A DNA stretch of 64,000 nucleotides from Curvularia sp. ZM96 (Eukaryota > Ascomycota > Dothideomycetes > Pleosporales > Pleosporaceae), in NCBI GenBank assembly GCA_022457065.1, contig JAJGBQ010000003.1, positions 744,001-808,000 of the forward strand, in the 5' to 3' direction. The position numbers and the translations under genes are program-made. Position 1 is the stretch's first letter. Every line of letters starts with the position of its first letter. This document shows, in pieces, positions 22,403 through 31,179 of the stretch. The notes under the pieces are model-generated. The model worked only from the letters and a program-made list of their open reading frames with translations, was not told the origin of the DNA and searched no databases.

Positions 22403-23644
22403 GTTGAGGCGGGTATAGCATCCGACAGTTTCTGCTAAACGACTCGTGCGGTCCTCCGCACAGCACGCACTTCATCACTGCTTCGCTGCAGCTCTTGTGG
22501 TGGTGGCCGTCTTTCGCGCATCTCCCGCATCTCTGCGCCTTTCGACACTGATACGCTTTGTGGCCGAGCTCCTGGCAGTTGTAGCACTGCCCTGGCCGTG
22601 GTCGCTGCTCAAATGCGCTTGTTATGCCGGACTCTCCGCCCGCGTGGAAGAAGCCTTCTGCAATGAGCCTCCTTGCGTCACTTTTCTTAGTCACGTACAC
22701 CACCATAGATCCGTACGCCTTGGGGACGTCTCTCTTGCTGAGCCACGCAATCTTGGCGACTGTCGTTCCATTCTCTTCTCCAAAAGCTTCTGCAGCTCCG
22801 CTCTAATCTCATCCTTCTCGTCTAACACTGCTGTTCTCTTGACGTTGTCTATCTTAATTGGGTAGAGCTCATCGCGCAACACACGCGAGCCTGCGCCAAT
22901 CTTCTCTGCTGCTCTCTTGACTAGCTGGTGCTCGTCTTCGTCTCTGCACGCGATCCTGATCCGGCTCTGGGTCGCGTGGTCAACGGTGACCGCCCGGCAT
23001 CGCCAGTTTTCTTGGTTCTCTACTTTGCGCATCTCTTTTTCTACAGCTGCTCTGACCGTCCCTGCTGACAATCTACCATTTTCGCCATCGGCCCTGGAAA
23101 TGTCTACAGTGACGCTAGGCACGTCGATAGAAGCGAGGTTAGTTCTGATAGTGTGCTGCTGGCTTGCTAGCGGCGCGGCTGTGGCGTTTAGTCCTACGGG
23201 TGCGTCTGTGGACGCTACCTCGGCCCAGGTTCGCGTACCAGAGGTTGTTGCCACGAGGTCATCGACGCGTGTCTTCAACTCAGCGATCTCGTCAATAAGC
23301 TTCACATTATGGTCAATAATCGCTTGCTGGCTCTTTCTAATCTCTCTTGTTTCGCGTTCGAGGTTCTGGATCGTTTCATTCTGCTGCTGGATGATCTTGG
23401 TTAACGCGGCAAGTAGATCTTTGTTGGTGGCGGTGCTCTTCCTAGCTTGACGGATAGGTTGGCTGTTTTCGATCCGGATAGTGTCGGAGTCGTCAGCCGA
23501 TAGGTCTAGCTGTAGTGGTCGCCTGCGGTAGTGTTCGTTTTGCTCGATAGTGTTTCTTGCGCGCCTCTTCAGTGGTGCTGGTAGCTCGGTTGGCAGGGAT
23601 GTCGCTTCGCGGTCGCGGTCGCGTTCCGGGGTCGAGATGGCCAT
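22395..23644 (-). pseudogene. LINE ORF1: gag-like zinc-knuckle protein with one frameshift
   Basis: The start chosen is Met 23644 (MAISTPERDRDREAT); Met 23674 is also possible. The N-terminal half contains a coiled coil (LLAALTKIIQQQNETIQNLE, then IDEIAELKTRVDDLV) and an RNA-binding-like middle part (RIRIACRDEDEHQLVKRAAE). Near 22,790 the reading frame shifts. The continuation (FGEENGTTVAKIAWLSKRD) leads into CCHC-type knuckles: CYNCQELGHKAYQC, CGRCAKDGHHHKSC and a third variant CVLCGGPHESFSRNC. No stop other than the frameshift breaks it, in contrast to ORF2. ORF1 proteins of this type bind element RNA. Confidence 0.85.
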
Positions 23645-23699
23645 CTCTCTCACGCGTCCAGATCGCAAACTCATCCACACAACGGCGCAATATTTCCTT

Positions 23700-23842
23700 C
23701 TCTGCAATATACAGTTCCTCTGCGATCGACCTGTTGCGATATATTGCCTATTGCGATATTGTAGTCTGTACCGATAGATACAGTTGTTGGCAATTGCTGT
23801 TGCGATATACAGTCCTCCGCAGAGGTTCGTGGGCGTATACAG
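23700..23842. repeat. Cluster of short imperfect repeats in the presumed LINE 5' leader
   Basis: The motif TTGCGATAT occurs at 23733, 23751 and 23800 on the plus strand. ATACAG-ending variants occur near 23707, 23773, 23805 and 23836. The cluster lies just upstream of LINE ORF1 and could be part of its promoter-bearing 5' untranslated region or a tandem duplication at the insertion edge. Confidence 0.45.
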
Positions 23843-24149
23843 TAACGCGCAAAATCGGTTTCCGGTTCTCCCGTCAGCTTTGTGCTTATCGCACGGTCCA
23901 TATGGCCAGAGTTCCATCAGGGGTGGCGTACAGTCGCCAGCGCATAGCAATCTCATTGTTGAGGCACCCCACCCCACCTGTCAGTAACAATCAAATGCAC
24001 CTATCCCTCTACTCTCCTCCATATGCCTACAGTATTGCCCCATCTAGCTACGACTTCAGCGTTTCTGATGTCTGCAAAATCTTTTTCCGACATCTAATCT
24101 TGCTATTGTTTGCGGAGGGCCCCCTGATTGGCTGGTCTCGTTCTGCCGA

Positions 24150-24310
24150 ATGACAGATCCGTTAAGCATTGCAGGGCCTATTGTGGGCATAGCAGCTGCA
24201 GGAGTCAAGGTAGCCATATCGCTTTTTCCTCTTGTAGAGACGGTCAGCACTGCAAGCGAGAGGGTTGAAAGTATTGCGAATGATGAAGGCAACGATTTTG
24301 AGGTTGCCGA
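24150..24310 (+). pseudogene. Truncated fungal N-terminal (STAND-associated) domain fragment
   Basis: The reading from ATG 24150 (MTDPLSIAGPIVGIAAAGVK, then SLFPLVETVSTASERVESIAND) is a clear start of the fungal N-terminal domain found on NLR-like/STAND and ubiquitin-like-domain proteins. The domain normally continues for over 100 residues. Here it breaks after about 46, and the frame moves to that of the downstream gene. It is most likely the original 5' end of that gene, shortened by a deletion or frameshift, although an unrecognised splice is possible. Confidence 0.6.
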
Positions 24311-25520
24311 GGGCGAGAGCTCTCAAAGTAAGTAGCTTAGACGATAATTCTGAGAAAGAAAGGAAGAATGGTGTCAAGAGATTATTTCAAAAGATCGGCT
24401 TTTGGAATAGTAGGCGTAAGAAGGAGTTGGAAGGCGATGTCGATGACAACGAGGATAGGGATAACGAGAAACACGCGGGAGCCACCGTAGGGGCGGAGCA
24501 AGTCACATCAAATGAAGCAATGCGGGAACAAATGAAACCAAATCAGCCATTTACCGAAACCAAAACGAATCCCAGTCTACTAGACAAAAGTATGCAACAC
24601 CAACAGGGGCCACCAGAAGAAGCAGCTTCCAACGAAAGCGAGGTCATCAATGTCGACGAACCGAAACCAAACTCTCTTAGTACCAAAGCAAATGATATTC
24701 ATGGATTTCTACAAGCATGGACATTCAGCATACTTCCTGGCCTAAGCTCCGGCTTTGGCGCTTCTCTAGGCATCGTGGAACTCCCTTTGCCGGAAACAGA
24801 GATCCGCGCCCTTCTACGGAAGCAAGAGGCACAAAACCGTAGCCCATTGAAAACTTTACACAACCTTAACAACTATCAACGGCATCTCATCCTCGCCCAT
24901 ATTGATTCTAGAGACGCTAAGCTGCTACATGTAGATGTGTGGCACAAAGAGAGCGTACCTACCGTCTTTGGTCAGCTTGAAATTGTGACTTTAATTTGGA
25001 TTACATCTTCAACAGAAAGGAGAGAAGGGCCTGTTGACATCGAGACGCTCTTTAGGGAGAAAGAGGTTATTCCGAGCGAGCCGAAGGAACCACTCACCTT
25101 CAAAGATGCTGTAGGAAGGAAATTCGCTCTTCCGTATCATTCAGTCAAGTCATGGAAGGTAAGCTGTTACCACGCACCCCTCATACATGTACTCGTTCCA
25201 CCACAACTAAACTACTACTGTAGGATATGGAAGAACTCATCAAGCAAGCCTTCCTCCATGTCGATGTAATTGGGCCTCATGTCTGCGAAGGCCATTACGA
25301 TCTTGTCGGGCCAGACGGCCAAATCATCCTTCCACAGGTCTGGCAATCCCTAGTACAGCCGGGTTGGAATGTGACCATGCACATGTGGCCTATGCCCGAG
25401 CTTTCTCAGCATGCACCTCCGCCTGGACCTCCGGATCCACTTCGACACCCTCCTCCTCCATCAGCTCCACCTGAAGAAACAGTCCTTTCTGTTGATACTT
25501 TGGATAGTAGTGACTCGTAA
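24265..25520 (+). CDS. Ubiquitin-like-domain (ULD-type) fungal protein, probably N-terminally damaged
   Basis: Exons 24265-25158 and 25224-25520 (65-nt intron, GTAAGC donor, TAG acceptor, phase 0) give 396 residues. The first 160 are charged and probably disordered. A conserved middle part follows (FLQAWTFSILPGLSSGFGAS, LNNYQRHLILAHIDSRDAK). The C-terminal ubiquitin-like domain is LTFKDAVGRKFALPYHSVKSW-(D)MEELIKQAFLH, with HVCEGHYDLVGPDGQIILP and WNVTMHMWPMPE, then a proline-rich end. Such proteins often carry an N-terminal STAND-associated domain; here it is cut short in another frame (24150-24310). Function is not established. It lies next to a retrotransposon in a gene-poor island, so partial decay is plausible. 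Confidence 0.7.
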
Positions 25521-26015
25521 ATCACAAGAAACTAGAAGATCGGATGCTAAACTTTTCTTCAGATGGGCGGCCGGCAAGTCCAGCCCTGGAGCAACCAAAT
25601 CGAAGACGCATAAGGGAAAGCCGAATTCTAAGCTTACGAAAGAACCGAATAGTAAAAATAGAGATGAGGTTGTGGAGAGCCTGTTACTTAAATGGACCGC
25701 TGGTGAAGATGCGTATATTGTTTGAAAGTAGAGAACAACGCTAACTGGGTACCGCGAAGGCACGTTGTATGCTACTGTAAACGTGCGGACTGCTTGAGAA
25801 GGTTCATTCTATTATGACAACATGGCAAAATTTAGCCTATCTTCACGAGAAGTCTCTTGAAATTTTCGTTGCAATGTCATTATTGTTTTTGCGTAGAACG
25901 TCGCGTTGAGCTTGATAAGGCTACGCGGGTGTGAGCGTTTTATAGGTTGTGTTTGTAAAAGCACTTTGTCAAGCAATCACACCAAGATTGAAATTCATAA
26001 TAAGAGCCATAGTGG
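25521..26015. other. Intergenic with a possible displaced tail of the ULD-type gene
   Basis: About 25,545-25,725 (+) keeps a reading frame shifted by one from the upstream gene, containing KLFFRWAAGKSS and SLLLKWTAGEDAYIV, two similar Trp-Ala/Thr-Gly modules. No plausible intron joins it in phase, so it may be a tail lost by frameshift. The rest shows nothing recognisable. Confidence 0.35.
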
Positions 26016-26462
26016 TTACAAAGAATCAAATTGTGCAAAATTATCTTCTCTAAGTATACCAGATAAGACCAAAGCATCCATCCGCGAGACCTTTCCTGCC
26101 GCCATCCTCAACAGCACCAACGATTCCTCTTCCAGCTCTGGGAGAAGCAAGCCCCTCTTGGCCATCGTCCTCAACAAAAACCCAAAGTCTAACAAGTCAC
26201 CATTATTCCCCCGGTCAGCCACCGTCACACCACGCAATACAAGAAGATCCGCCCGGGACGCGATAAACCCATCGTGAAAGGGTTCATACGCGGCGATCGA
26301 ATCCACGAAGCCGCCGCCGGGTTGAAGAAGTTCAAGGCAGACTATGAAACCTTGGCTACAGTGGAATTCGATCGTTTGCAACGGATCTTTGCATTTGAAT
26401 TGCGTGGTGCCGCTCGCAATTGCGTCGTGAAGATGAAAAATTGCCTCGGGGGAGGCCGCCAC
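26016..26462 (-). CDS. Unrecognised 148-residue ORF
   Basis: The frame starts MAASPEAIFHLHDA and ends REDNFAQFDSL. It has balanced composition, with alternating acidic and hydrophobic stretches and no low complexity. No domain, signal peptide or membrane helix was recognised. An overlapping plus-strand frame (26274-26567) is also open, so this could be a chance ORF in the accessory island. Confidence 0.25.
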   Translation of the reverse strand: MAASPEAIFHLHDAIASGTTQFKCKDPLQTIEFHCSQGFIVCLELLQPGGGFVDSIAAYEPFHDGFIASRADLLVLRGVTVADRGNNGDLLDFGFLLRTMAKRGLLLPELEEESLVLLRMAAGKVSRMDALVLSGILREDNFAQFDSL

Positions 26463-27145
26463 GTCGACATCTTCTGTGTCCTATTTCGAACCATGAAAGA
26501 CGCTGGCGGCTCCCCCTATCAAGACAAAGGACGAACGCAAGCGGAGCGGAAGGAGGCGGGTGGCTGACAGAAAGCACTCAAGAAGAGCTGCTTTCTTTGG
26601 GGGAGTAATGGGCTTGGAAGACGGCATGTTGAGTACGGCGGCGAGGAGGGGGTGGCTTGTCGCAGAGCTGGAATAAAGGCGTTGGAGGTGTTGGGGAAGG
26701 GGGGGCAGGAAAGGTCGCGGATGGAGAGGCTTGTATGTAAAATGTAAATCTAAAGATTGATACAGTCAGTGTACTGAATCGAGCAGGAAACGTTCAAATG
26801 AAACTTACGTTGGAAAGGATGCTGTTTAAGAAGAAGAACGGCGAAGCAATATCAATACGCATGGAAAAACTGCGGCTCATGTCAGCAAGTGAATGATGGG
26901 CATAGGAATTGAAACATACTATGTGGTTGCGCGCCGATGTTGGAGAGACAAAACGAGATGCGGGCGGTGGAGCCAATATATGCACATCGACAGGCTCATC
27001 ATACTTTCCAGTGAGTCGTGTGCTACTACTCACTTAGTCCAGGCAATGGCTGTTGTAAGCATGCACTTGCCAACTTGACAAGATGGTTGTGAAAGCACGA
27101 GTGCACAATGCATGGAAGGAGTGCTCAACTGAAATTGCTATACAA
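26463..27145. other. Intergenic, no gene seen
   Basis: The frames here are short and overlapping. No repeat unit was recognised. The right end is the 3' flank of the nucleotidyltransferase-like gene. Confidence 0.4.
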
Positions 27146-28090
27146 TCAACTAATCATTCTACACCAATCTGGATAGCTCGTGGGATCCCATTCTTTCACT
27201 CGCACCGATTCTAATTCACCACCGGAAACTCCTCGATATACAAAGAAAGGCTTCCTCTTATACTTCTGCAGATACTCATCCATATACTCGTACTCCTCCA
27301 ACTCCATCAGCAACGGCAATTGCTGATGAGGCAGCTCTAGATAGAGGTACCTTGTCAGGTTCCTAATTTGCAAGGACGCAAGTGTGGCCAGTCCTGGTTT
27401 TGAAACTTTATAATAAGTGACATGGTACACGAGTGCATCAATGTATGCAGGAATGCTTGGAACGAATATTGGGTGGGGATTTGATGGTGATTTTCTTATT
27501 TGAAGTCCTTTGGGAAAGAGGGTGGGTAGAGTAGCCCATTCTGGTAGGTTAGGCGTATTCGTGTCAGGACGGAGACGGGGCCCAAACCACCAGCCATCCG
27601 TTCGATCAAGAGCTGGATGCCATTGTTCTTCGATGAGCACATGGTTCCATGCGTAGACATCTGGTACTTCAACGAGCGGACAATTATCCACCTGCATGTG
27701 GTATGTGGTTTCCGACCACAAACTTAGATACTCATATCCTGATTCATATCCTCTTTCGGTTTCTCTAAGAACAATGTCGGCATCAGGTTCCCAATCAATG
27801 CAAGGGAATCGATCTTGATGGGTTTTGGGAACTGGATCAAGAATTTCCCAGTGTTTGGTTTCGGCCAGGCTCAAGGCCAGGCTCTGAAGCGCACTGTCTC
27901 GGACGAGTAAATCGCAGCTGTCGATCATCGCACCTGCTGAGCCCATCCATCTTTGTGCGGAACATCCAATCAATATGAACGGATGGTTATGAGATGCTAG
28001 GACCTCGAGAATGTGATCCATGGTGCCTTGAAGGGCGGTTTCGGGCTCAAGCGAGGATGGACTCTTAACAGCCAGCCCGTCTGAGCTCAT
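27146..28090 (-). CDS. Conserved fungal protein with a nucleotidyltransferase-like fold
   Basis: A single exon encodes 314 residues. The N-terminal part (HPFILIGCSAQRWMGSAGAM, then DSCDLLVRDSALQSL) resembles the GG/GS...D-x-D core of minimal nucleotidyltransferase-like proteins expanded in ascomycetes. The acidic pair is degenerate here (DSCDLLV). The rest (LWSETTYHMQVDNCPLVEVP, VYAWNHVLIEEQW, YIDALVYHVTYY) is typical of the same uncharacterised family. No signal peptide or membrane helix is visible. The reaction is unknown and catalysis may be lost. It lies at the edge of the accessory island. Confidence 0.65.
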   Translation of the reverse strand: MSSDGLAVKSPSSLEPETALQGTMDHILEVLASHNHPFILIGCSAQRWMGSAGAMIDSCDLLVRDSALQSLALSLAETKHWEILDPVPKTHQDRFPCIDWEPDADIVLRETERGYESGYEYLSLWSETTYHMQVDNCPLVEVPDVYAWNHVLIEEQWHPALDRTDGWWFGPRLRPDTNTPNLPEWATLPTLFPKGLQIRKSPSNPHPIFVPSIPAYIDALVYHVTYYKVSKPGLATLASLQIRNLTRYLYLELPHQQLPLLMELEEYEYMDEYLQKYKRKPFFVYRGVSGGELESVRVKEWDPTSYPDWCRMIS

Positions 28091-29516
28091 GATGATGATC
28101 TTGATTTGATTGTACGTGGATTTCAGTATCAGAGATAAGAGGATGACCTTGGGTGCTGTGAGGAACTATTCTATAGAAAAAAGGCGGTGGTTTGAGGATC
28201 TTGTATCAAGATTGTGCTGCCTTATGAGGAGTGCACTGCTTGCGTTGCGAGTAGCTGGCAGCGTGATTGACTGTTTTGTAGTGGCTAAGATTGTCTTCAA
28301 GTTTTCCCGCATGCTGAATTTAATGGGTAGCTGATAAGATGCTTTGGAGAATATGAGTGAGTAGTTGTACGGAGATTAAAGAGATTATGCAGTTGAGTGA
28401 GTTTATAAAGAATTGTAGGTAGCCGAATTCGATTTTCACGTGCTTGAAACACAATGAATCCCATTGGTTGCCGATCATGACAATACCTATGGGACAGTGG
28501 CTCGCCAATGAGCACGCTGTTCACCCTCACTCAGTCCAGTTGAGTGGTACGAAAAAAATAACCGTACCATAATAGTTCAGTGAGTCATTTATTTTAGCAA
28601 ATCGCATTACTATTCAATATTTACTCGAATAGGTACTGCACAAGGACCAGAGAGTTGGACGCGGATTGCTGGAACATTCACGAAACAAATCACTACTAAG
28701 TTACACTAGCAACCTTGAGGTTTATGTGCAACTGATAAAGAATATAAAGTAGCAAAGAGCAAGAAACATATAGGTGGCCGCGGTTCCTGACGACTAGCAA
28801 CTCGAAACGGGAGATGTGCACTATCATAGATGGCGAAGGAACTCAAGCTAGCTGTACAATCAGGCAGGTAAGTGGACTGCATAAGGGGAGCATGACTTGC
28901 ATAATAGTTCCTAGGCTTCCCCCGTCCGCATGCCCTACGCGAGGTTTTTGTGGTGGCGTTGAACAAACGCAAACGAGCAAACAAACAAACACATCTCTCT
29001 ATCACCACCTTCACCAACTAGCATATCTCTTCGAGTATATATGTCACAAAATCACTCATCTTTCCATCAAGCAGTCGCTTGCCTTAACCTTCTTGGGTGG
29101 GCTCCCTAGCACAAATAGTTCCGTAGTGTTTTAGCACTGCAACTAAGAACTGGGCTGCTCGCTAGGGGGGCGTTTGTCGGCCGTAGGACCTTGGTTCGAT
29201 CCGGAAGACAGACGTCGGGCAGCGGAGGTGCGGGCGAGTCGACGGCTTGATATGAAATCCACTGTCGAACTTCATAAAAGTTCGACGGCTTGATTTTTTG
29301 CCTTTTTTTTTGCCCATGGTGAAAGTGGTAGTAGGAACGCGAAAACTAGTCTCGTGTTTTAAAAGCAGGAAAGCATACAATAATCTCACTTGACAAGTCT
29401 CAATGGTACGGTCTATATTCGTGGTTAAGTATACATTTGGGTATAAGTGATTCCGTACGCCGATTATGCTTCAACCATTCCCAACGAAACTCGCTACTGT
29501 TTGGATTTTTTTTCTC
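28091..29516. other. Intergenic, no gene seen
   Basis: This AT-rich spacer contains a hairpin at 29264-29286 described separately. A tRNA B-box-like string near 29192 was examined and not supported. No coding region was recognised. Confidence 0.45.
29239..29294. repeat. Perfect 9-bp hairpin flanked by 13-bp direct repeats
   Basis: GTCGAACTT at 29264-29272 pairs with AAGTTCGAC at 29278-29286 across a five-base loop. The 13-mer TCGACGGCTTGAT occurs at 29239 and again at 29282, overlapping the right stem. It lies downstream of the CSN4 stop codon, followed by T-runs, and could be a 3' processing element or a remnant of a small mobile element. Confidence 0.5.
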
Positions 29517-30770
29517 CTAGTGTACCACCTGTGCCGCATAAAACTCCGGGTGTTGGTTCTGAATCATCGAAGTAACCTTCTCGACCTCCTCTGCCAGTCC
29601 CGTGACGTTGGCGTCCCATTTACGCAGTTCCTTGCCCACAACTCGCTCTGCATGACCCGTCTTTCGCTCGCCGCTAGCTTCTCCCTCAAAGAAGACATAA
29701 CGATCAATTTGATCAATGTATCCAGCAAGACGACCTTGCTCCAGCATCTTGGCCGCGTAATCTTCTGCCTTTTCTGCGTCAATGCCTAGCAGCTCACCAA
29801 GCTGATCGAACCCAATGTTGTTGTATAGTTTTGAGGCACCAACAAGATTGTGTTCGAGAATAGCCTTGTCCAGCACTGTCAAGCCATCCGAGCCCCGTGC
29901 GAGGTGGTGAGGATCAAGCTTAGCAGAAAAAGCTTTGATCTCGGCAGGTGTGAGCAGACGGTTCAAGAAGATCTTCTCCAAGATTGGGAAGTCGTCGGCA
30001 GAACTAGCTCGGTCGTCTTTGTACAGCTTAGCCAACATCTTCCCTCGCTGAGGACCTGCCGGTGCGAGGACAGTGCAGATGATGGCCCTCCCAAGGAACC
30101 CGTCTCGTTCCTCACTGTCCACCATTGGCTCGTTACTTATGCCATAGTACGCTTGTGCAGCGTCGAGGAATGAACGTTGCGAGTCAAGAATTCGGGCTTG
30201 GCTAAGGTGGAACATGACCTTGGTTGCCTTATCCTGGACACTGAAAATGATATTTTTGATCTTGTTGAGATGTGTGTATGCGCTTGTCGGGTCGTCCTCT
30301 TCCAAATAGCACCGCACTATCCGGATCCACACCTTGGCCTTTTCATCGGGAGTGACAGACTTCTGGGTGGACTCTAGGTTGATGGTAGCGAGTGTCTGCG
30401 CAGATCGCCTATAGTCCTCATTTTCTTCGAAAGCATCCGCCAGTGCTTGCTTGATTTGCGTGTCCTGTTCTTCATACTGCCCTGCACCCTTAGATTGCAG
30501 AAGCGTGATGACCGTTTCTCCAATCTCTATCTTAGCGTCTGGGTCCTTGAGTGTCCGGAAGGCGTCCACGAAGGCAGCAAGAAGGGGTCGAAGCACCACT
30601 ATGCCGAGCGAATCGTCGAGGAGAGTTTGTGCATATGCTTTGAGGTCGGCAGCCACATTGGTCGATGACTCAATAATCTGTTGAAGGAGGGCGGTGTACT
30701 GAGAGGGCTTTTCGCTAACGGGTGCCGTCTCGATCTGCTGTAAAGCAGTGGTGACAGCTTGCGAGGCCAT
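29517..30770 (-). CDS. csn4: COP9 signalosome complex subunit 4
   Basis: A single exon encodes 417 residues, starting at Met 30770 (MASQAVTTALQQIETAP). An upstream in-frame extension to 31130 is low-complexity leader and overlaps the promoter region. Helical repeats fill the N-terminal part (YTALLQQIIESSTNVAADLK, ALADAFEENEDYRRSAQTLA, FLDAAQAYYGIS). A C-terminal PCI domain follows (LDKAILEHNLVGASKLYNNI, then LGELLGIDAEKAEDYAAKML). The combination and length match CSN4. The complex removes NEDD8 from cullins and controls development and light responses in filamentous fungi. It is divergent from the TFIIF-beta gene. Confidence 0.95.
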   Translation of the reverse strand: MASQAVTTALQQIETAPVSEKPSQYTALLQQIIESSTNVAADLKAYAQTLLDDSLGIVVLRPLLAAFVDAFRTLKDPDAKIEIGETVITLLQSKGAGQYEEQDTQIKQALADAFEENEDYRRSAQTLATINLESTQKSVTPDEKAKVWIRIVRCYLEEDDPTSAYTHLNKIKNIIFSVQDKATKVMFHLSQARILDSQRSFLDAAQAYYGISNEPMVDSEERDGFLGRAIICTVLAPAGPQRGKMLAKLYKDDRASSADDFPILEKIFLNRLLTPAEIKAFSAKLDPHHLARGSDGLTVLDKAILEHNLVGASKLYNNIGFDQLGELLGIDAEKAEDYAAKMLEQGRLAGYIDQIDRYVFFEGEASGERKTGHAERVVGKELRKWDANVTGLAEEVEKVTSMIQNQHPEFYAAQVVH

Positions 30771-31179
30771 GGCTTGGGGAGGGGCAAGTGTGATCAATTG
30801 CGATGGGTTGGCTCTGTTGGAGTGTAGATAGTCGTCAAGATACCGACTCTGGTGCAACACGCAGGAAAGGATGAGCAAATATGTCTGTTGACACTCGTAT
30901 TGCGCGAATAGGTCAAGATCACGCCTGTGATAGAGGTGACAGGCAGCAGACGTGGGGCAGCTGGGGCAAGCGCGAGGCTGCGCAACAGCTCTCCGCATTA
31001 TCGATAACGATCTTGGCACGCTAATGCAAGCGCGCGCCGGGAACGAATGCCTATGGGCGGCCTGCTGCCTTTCATCGCATCTACACCACCTCACTGCCTT
31101 CATCGCCTTTGTGCCACGCCTTCGTTCCACGCCTTTGCGCTCTCGCTCTTTAATTCCTCCCGGTTTCTAACTCGTCGCC
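30771..31179. promoter_or_regulatory. Shared divergent promoter region, CSN4 / TFIIF-beta
   Basis: Only 409 bp separate the two start codons, so both promoters must lie here. Pyrimidine-rich sequence precedes the right-hand start. No specific binding site is claimed. Confidence 0.6.

Larger units (their letters stand above)
18671..23700 (-). mobile_element. Non-LTR (LINE) retrotransposon, Tad1/I-like, nearly full length but inactivated
   Basis: Two minus-strand ORFs form one element. ORF1 (from 23644) encodes a gag-like protein with zinc knuckles. ORF2 (22402-18671) encodes apurinic-type endonuclease, reverse transcriptase, an RNase-H-like domain and a C-terminal Cys/His motif. ORF2 starts inside the ORF1 stop. 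Damage is one frameshift in ORF1 and ten in-frame stops in ORF2. The exact ends and target-site duplication could not be fixed by eye; the 5' leader may reach about 23,840 and the 3' tail may run below 18,671. It sits beside the recombinase relic in the gene-poor island. Confidence 0.9.

Noticed and set aside
29150..29215. tRNA gene suggested by GGTTCGATCC
   Set aside because: No matching acceptor stem, D-arm or anticodon arm could be folded around it.
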